Shown: positions 51,488 to 59,526, numbered from the stretch's first letter. The stretch is DNA of 64,000 nt from Blastococcus haudaquaticus (GCF_900230285.1 NZ_OCNK01000002.1:868001-932000); one strand, 5' to 3'. The notes: generated from the letters alone by a model not told the origin. Program-made: numbers and translations.

Positions 51488-51946
51488 GTGACGCAGACGG
51501 TCGGCCATCCGCGGTCGGACTCCCCCGGGGCGACCCGGTGCCCCGACTGCACCGACGGACTCGGTCAGCCGCGCCCGGTGAAGCCGGGCTCCTTGCGGGA
51601 GCGGATGCACGCCAATCCGGGGCTGCTGCTGTCCTGGCGGATCGGCGTCTTCGTCCTGGGCCTGCTCTTCATGCTCCTCGGCATCGCGCTGACCGCGCTG
51701 CCGGGCCCGCTCACCATCCCACCGGTGCTCGTGGGTCTGTGGATCTGGTCCAGCGAGTTCCAGTGGGCCGCGCGCTTCTTCGCGGTCTTCAAGCGCAAGG
51801 CGCAGGACGCCTGGCGGCACGCGAAGCAGCACCCCGTGTCCTCCGCCGCCATCACCGCGGGCGGGCTGGCTGCCGCCGGCGTCGCCTTCTGGGCGGTCGG
51901 GCACTACCAGCTGGTCGACCAGGCGAAGGTCGCCTTGGGGCTCTGA
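51488..51946 (+). CDS. PGPGW-type transmembrane protein
   Basis: 152 residues. A Cys-x2-Cys pair near the start (RCPDCTD), then two close helices (IGVFVLGLLFMLLGIALTALPGPLTIPPVLVGLWIWSSEF) containing the PGP motif of the PGPGW family, a basic amphipathic region and a last helix (ITAGGLAAAGVAFWAVG). Function unknown. GTG start at 51488. Confidence 0.82.
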   Translation: MTQTVGHPRSDSPGATRCPDCTDGLGQPRPVKPGSLRERMHANPGLLLSWRIGVFVLGLLFMLLGIALTALPGPLTIPPVLVGLWIWSSEFQWAARFFAVFKRKAQDAWRHAKQHPVSSAAITAGGLAAAGVAFWAVGHYQLVDQAKVALGL

Positions 51947-52034
51947 CCCCGGGCGACCCGTCAGCGGGTGGGCCACCGTGCCCTGCGGGGTGCCCGACTC
52001 CGGGCACCCCGCAGCAACCGGCTACAACTGCCGC

Positions 52035-52490
52035 ATGAGCGCCAGCACCGCCGACCCGTTCACCCTCCGCCGGGCTCCGTTCGCCGAGCTGACTCCGTTC
52101 GAGGTGTACGCCCTGTGCCGGTTGCGCGTGGACGTCTTCGTGGTCGAGCAGGAGTGCCCGTACCCGGAGCTCGACGGCCGCGACACCGAGCCGGCCACCG
52201 TGCACCTGTGGCTGGAGTCCGACGGCCAGGTGGCCGCCACCATCCGGGTCCTGGACGACGGTGCGACGCGGGCGATCGGCCGGGTGGCGACCGCCGCCGG
52301 CTTTCGGGGCCAGGGTCTCGCCGCCCGGCTGGTGCACGAGGGCATCGCGCTCTGCGAGGGCTTTCCCGTCACGCTCGGCGCGCAGGCCCACCTGCAGGGC
52401 TGGTACGAGCGGTTCGGCTTCCGGCTCAGCGGCCCGGGCTACGTCGAGGACGGGATCCCGCACGTGCCGATGCGGCGGGAGCCGGCCTGA
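52035..52490 (+). CDS. GNAT acetyltransferase, ElaA-like
   Basis: 151 residues. FEVYALCRLRVDVFVVEQECPYPELDGRDTE is the ElaA signature; IGRVATAAGFRGQGLAARLVHEGIAL is the acetyl-CoA (Q/R-x2-G-x-G/A) loop. It acetylates an unknown amine. ATG at 52035 is preferred over an upstream ATG lacking a site. Converges on the rhodopsin gene, 4 bp apart. Confidence 0.88.
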   Translation: MSASTADPFTLRRAPFAELTPFEVYALCRLRVDVFVVEQECPYPELDGRDTEPATVHLWLESDGQVAATIRVLDDGATRAIGRVATAAGFRGQGLAARLVHEGIALCEGFPVTLGAQAHLQGWYERFGFRLSGPGYVEDGIPHVPMRREPA

Positions 52491-52494
52491 CGCC

Positions 52495-53385
52495 TCACGC
52501 GCGGTGCCCGTCGGGGCGCGCCACCCCGCGGAGCTCGGGCAGCACGCCGTCGCTCTTGTGCACGTGGCTCGACCAGACGGGCTCGTGGTGGGTGTCGGTC
52601 CCCGCGGCCACGTCCTCAGCGGTGCGCAGCTTCGCCACCTTGTGCACCAGGACGCCGAACCCGACCTTGGCGACGACGTCGGCCGCGGAGTACGCCACCT
52701 GCATGGACGTGAACCAGGCGGGGGTGACGTCGGCGAACACCGGGACGGCGTAGACCAGCGGATAGACCCCGAAACTGGCCAGCAGGACCGTGGCCGCGTT
52801 CCGGAGGCTGGCTCCCGCCTCGGCACCCATCGTGGGCAGCGACCTCCGCACCGCGCCGATCAGGGCGACGTACAGGTAGACGAAGAAGACGGTGCTGATG
52901 AGCCCCCACACCACCAGCGCGGTCCGGTCGCGGCCCTCCGACAGGACCTGCGACCCCAGGTAGCCGGTGACGATCATGAGGAACGCCGCGGCCATCGTCC
53001 GGAAGCGCAGCGCGCGGGCCGCGGCACCCGCCACCGAGCAGACTGCCAGCAGCTCCACGGTGAGCAGCGGGACCGTGACCGACCAGTCGATGTACCGCGT
53101 CGCCTCGGAGGTCCGGGCCTCCTCGTTCGGGACGTACACCTCGCCCTGGAGCGAGAAGCCGCTGTCCCAGTCCTGGTAGAGCAGCGCGTAGGCCAGCGCC
53201 GCGACCCCGGCCAGGCACAACCCGGCCAGCGCCGACGGCCGGTACCGGACCGACACCTCGTCCTTGCTGTTCCACGCGTAGACGAAGTACGCGAACAGCG
53301 CGAACCCGGCGCCGAGCAGCGCGAACTGGACGACGTCGTAGAGACCCAGCGACATGGTCTGCAGCTCGGGCGTGGGCGTGTCCAT
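52495..53385 (-). CDS. Microbial (type 1) rhodopsin, probable outward proton pump with carotenoid-antenna pocket
   Basis: 296 residues, seven membrane helices plus a 45-residue C-terminal tail rich in His. Helix C reads RYIDWSVTVPLLTVEL: Asp100, Thr104 and Glu111 match the proton acceptor, Thr and donor (DTE) of proteorhodopsin. Helix G has DVVAK with Asp236 and the retinal Schiff-base Lys240. Helix F has VYPLVY. Leu108 is at the tuning site, predicting green absorption. In helix E, WGLIST places Gly161 where bacteriorhodopsin has Trp138 and xanthorhodopsin Gly156, the gap that lets a carotenoid antenna touch retinal. Helix B lacks the usual His near Ala66. Monocistronic; no retinal-making gene is in the window. 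Confidence 0.93.
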   Translation of the reverse strand: MDTPTPELQTMSLGLYDVVQFALLGAGFALFAYFVYAWNSKDEVSVRYRPSALAGLCLAGVAALAYALLYQDWDSGFSLQGEVYVPNEEARTSEATRYIDWSVTVPLLTVELLAVCSVAGAAARALRFRTMAAAFLMIVTGYLGSQVLSEGRDRTALVVWGLISTVFFVYLYVALIGAVRRSLPTMGAEAGASLRNAATVLLASFGVYPLVYAVPVFADVTPAWFTSMQVAYSAADVVAKVGFGVLVHKVAKLRTAEDVAAGTDTHHEPVWSSHVHKSDGVLPELRGVARPDGHRA

Positions 53386-53429
53386 GCGAGCGCCCTACCC
53401 GTGCTGTCCCTCCACAACCGACCGGCAGG

Positions 53430-53744
53430 ATGTCGGCCGTGGACCCCACCACCCTGCTGCGCGCGGCGGCCGACCGGCTCGAGACGCTCGCCGCCCGCAC
53501 CACCGGCGGCGACTGGGGCAGCGGGGGCCTCCTGGCCAGTCGGCCGGAGGTCGTCGCCCACGCCGAGGACGGCGGCACCGAGCACGTCGCCGAGGCGCGG
53601 GCCCGGACGGCCGAGTGGATCGCCGCCCTCTCCCCCGCCGTCGCGCCGGCGCTGTCGGCCTGGCTCCGCGCGGCGGCGGCCCAGCCGCCGATCGACCCGG
53701 CGGCCGTCGACGCCGCCCGGGCCCTCCTCCGGCGCCTGCCCTGA
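53430..53744 (+). CDS. Conserved hypothetical protein, 104 aa
   Basis: VDPTTLLRAAADRLETLAARTTGGDWGSGGLLASRPEVVAHAEDGGTEHVAEARARTAEWIAALSP: an all-alpha soluble protein common in actinobacteria and phages, with no known activity. ATG at 53430. Divergent from the rhodopsin gene with 44 bp between starts, so their promoters must overlap. Converges on the anti-sigma-like gene. Confidence 0.7.
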   Translation: MSAVDPTTLLRAAADRLETLAARTTGGDWGSGGLLASRPEVVAHAEDGGTEHVAEARARTAEWIAALSPAVAPALSAWLRAAAAQPPIDPAAVDAARALLRRLP

Positions 53745-53751
53745 GCTCCGG

Positions 53752-55131
53752 TCAGTCGGCCCCCCGTCCGCCCAGGGTCACGATCTCGTCCTGCCGGACG
53801 CCGATGACGGCCTGCTCGGTGAATTGCTGACCGGCGATGAACGACCGCAGCACGCCGTCCACGGGCGCCGGGCGGGCAGTCACGAACCCGCCGACCTCCC
53901 CGATCTCCACGGCCACCGTGCCGTTCCGGTCGCTGACCTCGAGCCTGTCGAGCGTCCCCGGCCCGTACAGGACGAGGAGCGGCTCCCCGCCGCCGTCCGG
54001 ACCCTGCAGCCGGCACTCGGCGGCGACGGCCACGGTCGCCAGGTCGGTCCCGGCCGGGTGCGCCTGCATGCCGCAGGAGCCGGCACTGCCGGAACCCGAG
54101 GTCTGCATGTCGGCCCAGCTCAGGCTGACGACGACCGCCCCGTCGGGCAGCGTGACCGCGAGGACGACGCCGTCGACGGTCCCGTCCCCCGCGTCCTGCG
54201 GGAGGGCGCCGGAGAACAGGAGGTCGAGCTGCACCTGCTCCCTCGTCAGCCCGGTCTGCGCGAGGACGCCCTCGAGCGCCAGGTCCACGGCCTCGGGCAC
54301 CGGCGGCTCGCTGTCGGGGTCCAGCGGGGTGAGCACGGGCGGGCTCCATACGAACTCGGTCGCGAAGCTCACCGGCACCGGCCGGCTCTCCACGACGCCG
54401 CCGTCGCGGACCACCCGGTAGAGGCCGGAGCTGCCGTGGACCGTGGGCCGTCCGACGGACGTCAGCGCGACGCCGTCGGTGACGGTCAGGGGGGTGAAGT
54501 CGCGGCGCACCGAGCCGTCGGCGCCGACCTCCACCCGGGGTGACAGCTCGACGCCGTCGCCCGGAGTCACGAGGACGAGGAGCACGTCGCCCGGCGCGGG
54601 GACGTGCGCCGAGGAGGCGGCGTCGTCGAGCCGTTCAGCGGGCCCGTCCGCCACCAGCGCCGCGGGGTCGGCACCCACCGGGCCGGTGAACCACTGGCCT
54701 GCCACCTGGTCGTCGACGGGGCCCCGCCCGAGGACGAGCGCGCGTCGGCTCCCCTCCACGTCACCGAGGAAGGCGACCTGCCGATCCTCGACCGCGGGCG
54801 CCGCGCTGGGCGTCGTCCAGGCCAGACGGCGCACCGCGTCGAGGGCCGACGGGTCGTCGGCCAGCGAGCCCCGCGTGGGCCAGTCGAGGACGGCGGCCTG
54901 GGCCTGGGCGACGTCCACGTCCGGGGCCGCGCGTCCCGACGGCCAGACCGCGGGAAGGACGACGGCGATCAGCGCAAGGCAGGCCGCAGCCACGAGGAAG
55001 ACGGAGCGCCGCCGTCGATGCACCGCGGCCGTCCGCACGACGGCGTCCACCGCGGCGTCGTGGTCCAGCAGCGCCGTGCCCCCGCGTCCGGCGGCGCCGT
55101 GCAGCAGATCCCGCAGCTCGTCCTCGTTCAC
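53752..55131 (-). CDS. Putative membrane-anchored anti-sigma/sensor protein
   Basis: 459 residues. About 40 cytoplasmic residues (NEDELRDLLHGAAGRGGTALLDHDAAVDAVVRTAAVHRRRR), one membrane helix (SVFLVAAACLALIAVVLPAVW), and a long extracytoplasmic domain rich in beta strands with several Cys (SAGSCGMQAHPAG, AAECRLQGP). Overlap (GTGA) with the SigE-family sigma gene makes it the likely anti-sigma partner, although no HxxxCxxC zinc motif is seen in the short cytoplasmic part. Otherwise unrecognised. Confidence 0.7.
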   Translation of the reverse strand: MNEDELRDLLHGAAGRGGTALLDHDAAVDAVVRTAAVHRRRRSVFLVAAACLALIAVVLPAVWPSGRAAPDVDVAQAQAAVLDWPTRGSLADDPSALDAVRRLAWTTPSAAPAVEDRQVAFLGDVEGSRRALVLGRGPVDDQVAGQWFTGPVGADPAALVADGPAERLDDAASSAHVPAPGDVLLVLVTPGDGVELSPRVEVGADGSVRRDFTPLTVTDGVALTSVGRPTVHGSSGLYRVVRDGGVVESRPVPVSFATEFVWSPPVLTPLDPDSEPPVPEAVDLALEGVLAQTGLTREQVQLDLLFSGALPQDAGDGTVDGVVLAVTLPDGAVVVSLSWADMQTSGSGSAGSCGMQAHPAGTDLATVAVAAECRLQGPDGGGEPLLVLYGPGTLDRLEVSDRNGTVAVEIGEVGGFVTARPAPVDGVLRSFIAGQQFTEQAVIGVRQDEIVTLGGRGAD

Positions 55132-55640
55132 GACACACCTCCGGTCGGGCGCAGGGCGGGGTCGGCGGCCAAGGCCTCGCGCAGCCGGCCCATCGCCCGG
55201 GACGCCTGGGTCTTCACGGTGCCGACGGAGCAGCCGAGCAGCTCCGCGGTCTGCGCCTCGCTCTGGTCCTCGTAGTAGCGCAGGACCACCACGGCGCGCA
55301 TCCGTGGCGGCAGCGCCCGCAGGGCCTCGATCACGACGGTGCTCCTCTCCGGGTAGCGGTCGTGGTGCGGCTGCTCGGGCAGGGCGTCCATCACCTGCTC
55401 CGTCGAGAGGAGGCGCCGCCGCCAGCTGGTGGCGGTCGTGACGAGCACCCGCCGGACGTACGCCGTCGGATCACCCCGCCCGGCCACGCGGTCCCAGTGC
55501 CGGTAGGTCTTCAGCAGCGCCGTCTGCACCAGGTCCTCGGCATGACCATCGTCCCCCGTCAGCAGGTACGCCGTCCGCAGGAGGGCGGCGCGCTGCCGGA
55601 CCACGAAGTCGCGGAAACCCGTCTCGTCCTCGGTGGCCAC
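55128..55640 (-). CDS. SigE-family ECF RNA polymerase sigma factor
   Basis: 170 residues. Sigma-2: FRDFVVRQRAALLRTAYLLTGDDGHAEDLVQTALLKTYRHWDRV; sigma-4: ALRALPPRMRAVVVLRYYEDQSEAQTAELLGCSVGTVKTQASRAMGRL. These are the marks of the actinobacterial SigE-like (SigE70) ECF group. It is probably held inactive by the co-encoded membrane protein and released by an outside signal. GTG start at 55640. A plausible autoregulatory promoter lies just upstream. Confidence 0.9.
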   Translation of the reverse strand: MATEDETGFRDFVVRQRAALLRTAYLLTGDDGHAEDLVQTALLKTYRHWDRVAGRGDPTAYVRRVLVTTATSWRRRLLSTEQVMDALPEQPHHDRYPERSTVVIEALRALPPRMRAVVVLRYYEDQSEAQTAELLGCSVGTVKTQASRAMGRLREALAADPALRPTGGVS

Positions 55641-55667
55641 CGCACTCCTCTCCCCGTCTGCCCCCTT

Positions 55668-55695
55668 GCACGCCGTGGGGGTCCCGGAAGGTTGA
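55668..55695 (-). promoter_or_regulatory. Candidate ECF-type promoter of the SigE-family gene
   Basis: On the minus strand TCAACC (55695-55690) and CGTGC (55672-55668) are separated by 17 bp. The AAC core is typical of ECF -35 elements. It may reflect autoregulation. Weak on its own. Confidence 0.4.
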
Positions 55696-55724
55696 CACCG
55701 GTGGCCGGGCGGATGATGAGACGC

Positions 55725-55743
55725 CTAACGGTTAGACGTCTAA
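55725..55743. promoter_or_regulatory. MarR operator: overlapping palindromes
   Basis: CTAACGGTTAG (55725-55735) and TTAGACGTCTAA (55732-55743) are two perfect palindromes sharing TTAG, ending 9 bp before the MarR start. They suit autorepression by a MarR dimer or a pair of dimers. Confidence 0.75.
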
Positions 55744-55752
55744 GGTTGCCGG

Positions 55753-56181
55753 ATGACCGCTCCGGAGGAATCCCTCGGCCTCCTCATCGGCCGCGTGGCC
55801 AAGCAGTTGAGCCGGTCGTTCGACGACGTCCTGGTCGCCGCGGGCGGCTCCACCCCCGTCTGGCAGGTGCTGCGCGCACTCACCGGCGGCGACCACCGCA
55901 CCCAGGCGGAGCTCGCCGCCGCGATCGGCGTGCGGCAACCGACCCTCACCCACCACCTCGACGCGATGGAGCGGGCCGGGCTCGTGACCCGGGAACGCGA
56001 GGACGCCAACCGCCGGGTCCAGCGCGTCACCGTGACGGAACCCGGGCAGCAGCTGTTCCTGCGCCTTCGCCGCGCCGCTGCCTCCTTCGACGGCCGGCTG
56101 CGCGCCGGGCTGGCCGACGCCGACGTCGCCGAGCTGCGCCGGCTGCTGGCCCAGCTGGAGGAGAACGCGCAGCCGGACTGA
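55753..56181 (+). CDS. MarR-family transcriptional regulator
   Basis: 142 residues. Winged helix: TQAELAAAIGVRQPTLTHHLDAMERAGLVTREREDANRRVQRVTVTEPG; dimerisation helices at both ends. No Cys, so ligand rather than thiol sensing is likely. The obvious operator upstream (55725-55743) points to autoregulation; no effector gene is co-transcribed. Converges on the ECF42 gene. Confidence 0.9.
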   Translation: MTAPEESLGLLIGRVAKQLSRSFDDVLVAAGGSTPVWQVLRALTGGDHRTQAELAAAIGVRQPTLTHHLDAMERAGLVTREREDANRRVQRVTVTEPGQQLFLRLRRAAASFDGRLRAGLADADVAELRRLLAQLEENAQPD

Positions 56182-56191
56182 GCGAGCCGGG

Positions 56192-57487
56192 TCAGGCGCC
56201 GAGCCGGGGACCGCAGGCGGCCGCGCGGTCGAGCAGCAACGCCCGCTCCCGCTCGTTGCGGGTGAGGGTCGCGGCCCGCTCGAACTCCGCCCGCGCCTCG
56301 TCCCGCCGTCCCAGCTGCTCGAGCAGGTCGCCCCGCACCGTGGGCAGCAGGTGGTACCCCTGTAGCGCCGACTCACCGGCCAGGGCGTCGACCAGCTGGA
56401 GACCGGCACCCGCCCCGTACGCACGGGACACCGCCACGGCCCGGTTCAGCTCGACGACCGGCGAGCGGGTGAGCTCCGCGAGCGCCTCGTAGAGCGCGGC
56501 GATACGTGCCCAGTCGGTGTCCTCGACGCTCGCCGCCCGTGCGTGGCAGGCGGCGATCGACGCCTGCAGCGCGTACGGGCCCAGGGCGGCGCCGGCGTCC
56601 TCGGCCCGCTGCAGGGCGGCGAGCCCGCGGCTGATGAGCACGCGGTCCCAGGTCGTGCGGTCCTGGTCGGTCAGGGTGACCGCCTGGCCGTCGGGACCGA
56701 CCCGCGAGGCGAGCCGGGACGCCTGGATCTCCATCAGCGCGACCAGCCCGTGCACCTCGGGCTCGCCCGGGACCAGCCCGGCGAGGATGCGGCCGAGCCG
56801 CATGGCCTCCTGGCAGAGCGACGGACGGATGAGGTCCTCCCCCGCCGTGGCCGAGTAGCCCTCGTTGAAGACGAGGTAGAGCACCTCCAGCACGGAGGCG
56901 ATGCGGGCGGTGAACTCCTCGCCCGCCGGCATCTCGAACGGCACGCGCACGGCGGTGAGCGTGCGCTTGGCCCGCACGATCCGCTGCGCCAGCGTCTTCT
57001 CGGGCACCAGGAACGCGCGGGCGATCTCGTCGGTGGTCAGACCACCGACCAGCCGCAGCGTCAGCGCCACCCGCGCCTCGCGGGAGAGCACCGGGTGGCA
57101 GGAGATGAACACCAGCCGCAGGACGTCGTCCTCGACGACCTCGTCGAGTGCGGCGGCCCAGTCCTCCTCGACGGCCTCCCGGTCGACGAGGTCCCGGCCC
57201 AGCTCCTCGGTCTTGCGCTGCAGGTTCTGCGACCTGCGGAAGGTGTCGATCGCCCGGTGCTTGGCGATGGCCATCAACCACGCGCCGGGCTTCGCCGGGA
57301 CACCGGTCTCCGGCCACTGCTCGAGCGCCGCGACGAGCGCGTCCTGGGCCAGCTCCTCGGCCAGGCCGACGTCGCCGGTGACGCGGGCGAGGGCACCCAC
57401 GATGCGGGCCGACTCCATGCGCCAGACGGCGTCGACGACGCGGTGCAGGTCCGCGGTCGACGCCGTCGGCGCTGGAGGCGTGGTCAC
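56192..57487 (-). CDS. ECF42-group RNA polymerase sigma factor with C-terminal helical domain
   Basis: 431 residues. Sigma-2 (MESARIVGALARVTGDVGLAEELAQDALVAALEQW), sigma-4 (LTLRLVGGLTTDEIARAFLVPEKTLAQRIVRAKRTL), then a long TPR-like helical domain (about 190-431, with RDEARAEFERAATLTRNERERALLLDRAAAC) that marks group ECF42. These sigma factors have no anti-sigma factor; the C-terminal domain controls them. It follows a YCII gene by a GTGA overlap, the usual ECF42 partner. Target promoter motif is present upstream of the pair. Confidence 0.92.
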   Translation of the reverse strand: MTTPPAPTASTADLHRVVDAVWRMESARIVGALARVTGDVGLAEELAQDALVAALEQWPETGVPAKPGAWLMAIAKHRAIDTFRRSQNLQRKTEELGRDLVDREAVEEDWAAALDEVVEDDVLRLVFISCHPVLSREARVALTLRLVGGLTTDEIARAFLVPEKTLAQRIVRAKRTLTAVRVPFEMPAGEEFTARIASVLEVLYLVFNEGYSATAGEDLIRPSLCQEAMRLGRILAGLVPGEPEVHGLVALMEIQASRLASRVGPDGQAVTLTDQDRTTWDRVLISRGLAALQRAEDAGAALGPYALQASIAACHARAASVEDTDWARIAALYEALAELTRSPVVELNRAVAVSRAYGAGAGLQLVDALAGESALQGYHLLPTVRGDLLEQLGRRDEARAEFERAATLTRNERERALLLDRAAACGPRLGA

Positions 57488-57906
57488 TCGGCGCGCTGGG
57501 CCGTGGTCTCGCGGAGCGCGTTCTCCTTGGCCTGGAGCTCCTCGGTGAACGCCTCACCGAAGTCCTCGGCGGTCGAGAACGGGCGGATCTCCAGCTCGCC
57601 GCCGCGGAACGGCGCCTTGCGGGCCCACTCGATGGCCTCCTCGCGGGAGGAGACCTCGAAGACCCAGTAGCCCGAGACCAGCTCCTTGGTCTCGGCGAAG
57701 GGGCCGTCGACGACCGTGGCGTTGCCGTCGGAGTCGAACTGCACCCGGGCGCCGTGCTTGCTCGGCCGCAGGCCGTCGCCGTCGAGCATGACGCCGGCCT
57801 TCACGAGCTCCTCGTTGTAGGCGCCCATCGCCTCGAGCATGTCGGTGCTCGGCATCGTGCCCTTCTCGCTGTCCTCGGTCGCCTTGACGATCACCATGAA
57901 ACGCAT
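57484..57906 (-). CDS. YCII/DGPF-domain protein, ECF42 partner
   Basis: 140 residues: MRFMVIVKATEDSEKG, DGPFAETKELVSGYWVFEVSSREEAIEWARKAPF. The DGPF motif names the group. YCII domains are ferredoxin-like and may act as small enzymes; DGPF proteins are the conserved targets and partners of ECF42. ATG at 57906 is chosen because GAGGAGAG precedes it. It is first in the operon. Confidence 0.92.
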   Translation of the reverse strand: MRFMVIVKATEDSEKGTMPSTDMLEAMGAYNEELVKAGVMLDGDGLRPSKHGARVQFDSDGNATVVDGPFAETKELVSGYWVFEVSSREEAIEWARKAPFRGGELEIRPFSTAEDFGEAFTEELQAKENALRETTAQRAE

Positions 57907-57975
57907 CGCTGCTCTCCTCTGCCGGTGAGCGAGGGCCGGTCGTCGTGTCCGGCGTGGACCCCGCTCTACTGACAC

Positions 57976-58002
57976 GTCGAACGACCACCGCGGGAATCGA
58001 CA
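57976..58002 (-). promoter_or_regulatory. ECF42-type promoter of the YCII-sigma operon
   Basis: On the minus strand TGTCGA (58002-57997), a 17-bp spacer, and CGAC (57979-57976). This matches the TGTCGA/CGA motif known for ECF42 promoters. Leader to the YCII start is about 60 nt. Predicts autoregulation. Confidence 0.7.
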
Positions 58003-58065
58003 CGTCGTCGAAAAATCTTTTCAGACACCGTCGCACGCCGGGGTCGGCGCCTCGTGCCGGACGCA

Positions 58066-58099
58066 CGAGTGCCCCGCCGGCGGACCGGCGGGGCACTCG
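58066..58099 (-). terminator. 15-bp stem terminator of the secreted-protein gene
   Basis: Arms 58066-58080 and 58085-58099 pair perfectly around a CGGA tetraloop, 20 bp past the stop of the gene at 58119. No T-tract. It also separates this gene from the ECF42 promoter. Confidence 0.8.
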
Positions 58100-58118
58100 G
58101 GCGAGCGTGGAGCAGGCG

Positions 58119-58589
58119 TCAGACCGACGCGGCGCAGTAGATGGTGCCGGGCTCGGTCTCGGTGGTGCCCTCCCAGAGGACGTACTCGGTCTCCTCGAAG
58201 AAGTCGGCGCAGAAGTCCTCGGCGGGAGCCGCCTCGAACTCCGAGTAGGTCATCTCCTGGTCGTCGATGCCGACGATCTTGTACTGCGCCTCGTCCGCGC
58301 CGCAGTCGACGACCTCGTAGTCGGTGGTGCCCTGCGTCTGGATGCAGTCACCGACCTCGGAGGCCCCGGCGCCGAACCAGCCGGTCAGCGAGCCGATGCC
58401 GATCACACCGGCCGCGACCACTGCGCCACCGATCGGCAGCCACTTCTTGGCGCCGCTCTTCGTCGGCTGCTGCTGCGGAGCGCCCGGCGCCCCACCCTGC
58501 GGCGGCGCCCCACCCTGCGGCGGCGCCCATGCGCCGTCGGGGGTACCGGGCTGGCCGGCCGGCGCGTTGGGGTCGTAGGGGTGACTCAT
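58119..58589 (-). CDS. Hypothetical single-pass membrane protein with Pro/Gln-rich head
   Basis: 156 residues. A Pro/Gly/Gln-rich cytoplasmic head with a PPQGGA repeat, one membrane helix (WLPIGGAVVAAGVIGIGSLTGWF), and an outside domain with four Cys (GDCIQTQ, VVDCGADE, DFCADFF, IYCAASV) likely forming two disulfides. This resembles the LppU/SCO3897-like small secreted domains of actinobacteria. Ends at a strong hairpin. Confidence 0.75.
   Translation of the reverse strand: MSHPYDPNAPAGQPGTPDGAWAPPQGGAPPQGGAPGAPQQQPTKSGAKKWLPIGGAVVAAGVIGIGSLTGWFGAGASEVGDCIQTQGTTDYEVVDCGADEAQYKIVGIDDQEMTYSEFEAAPAEDFCADFFEETEYVLWEGTTETEPGTIYCAASV
58490..58525 (-). repeat. 18-bp tandem duplication encoding PPQGGA twice
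   Basis: 58490-58507 and 58508-58525 are identical. In frame, in the low-complexity head of the membrane protein. Confidence 0.85.
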
Positions 58590-58761
58590 GCGTGCTCCTG
58601 AACGTCTGCTGGGAGTGGTGCGATCGCCGCAGATCATCACCGACGACTGCCCGACCAGGGCGAACACAGGGCGGCCGCACGGTAACGATGCGTTCCGGAG
58701 GTCCCGGCGGCCCCACCGGCCCCTCCCGCGTGGCCGACGGCGACGCGGGTAGTGGAGGCGC

Positions 58762-59151
58762 ATGGCGGACGACGGGGCAGGACACGGCACGGGCGGTTTC
58801 GCGGAACGGATGGGTGCGCGGGCGGAGGTCGCCGACGACGGCTCGGCCCGGCTCGCCTTCACCGCGCTGGACGAGCACCTCAACCAGGCGGGCACCCTGC
58901 ACGGCGGCGTCCTGGCCACCCTCGTCGACACCGCCATGGGGGCAGCGGTCCGGTCCACGACGGAGGACGACGTGCCGGCGACGAGCCAGCTCACCGTCAC
59001 CTACCTCCGGCCCGGCACGCCCGGCGACCTGAGCGTCACGGCTCGGGTGCGGACCCGCGGCGAGCACCTGACGGTGTGCGAGGCCGACGTCGAGCAGGAC
59101 GGGAAGAGCCTCGTGCACGCCGTCGCGACGTTCGCGCTGCTGCACCCCTGA
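58762..59151 (+). CDS. PaaI-type hotdog thioesterase
   Basis: 129 residues. LNQAGTLHGGVLATLVDTAMGAAVRS is the hotdog helix with the HGG and Asp of PaaI-like thioesterases; SQLTVTYLRPGTPGDLSVTARV forms the strands. It hydrolyses an acyl- or aryl-CoA; substrate unknown. Single gene with a short-spaced GGAGG site. Confidence 0.9.
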   Translation: MADDGAGHGTGGFAERMGARAEVADDGSARLAFTALDEHLNQAGTLHGGVLATLVDTAMGAAVRSTTEDDVPATSQLTVTYLRPGTPGDLSVTARVRTRGEHLTVCEADVEQDGKSLVHAVATFALLHP

Positions 59152-59258
59152 GGCGCCCGGGCGGGACACAGACCCGTGCGGGGGACGCGGGGGGCTGGCG
59201 CACCTGAGTAGCGTCAGGGGAGACCGAATCTCTGCTACCTGGGAGGCACCCCGTCGCC

Positions 59259-59489
59259 ATGCGGCCCGGACGATGCGCTGAAGCCCATCTGGGCTGCCCC
59301 TGCCGGGGCGACCAGACGATCCACGAGGAACGGTCCAAGGAGATCAGCGAGGCACGCGCGAACGGGCAGGAGTCCGTGGAGTGCCCCGAGTGCGGAGCTG
59401 CCACCAGTCCGCTGAACATCGTGAGCTGGGGGCACTGCCGGGCCTGCCGGACCGCCCAGTCACGGGAGATGTACCCCCTGCGCTGGTGA
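59259..59489 (+). CDS. Small Cys-rich protein, possible zinc ribbon, 76 aa
   Basis: Unrecognised. Three Cys pairs: GCPCRG, CPECG and CRAC. The last two pairs, CPECG and HCRAC about 17 residues apart, form a plausible zinc ribbon. ATG at 59259; GGAGG at 59242-59246 is a little far (12 nt), so a later start is possible. Coding bias supports it but it is the least sure gene here. Confidence 0.5.
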   Translation: MRPGRCAEAHLGCPCRGDQTIHEERSKEISEARANGQESVECPECGAATSPLNIVSWGHCRACRTAQSREMYPLRW

Positions 59490-59526
59490 TCTCCCTCCGG
59501 CCGCGCGCCCGGAGGATGATCAGGGC

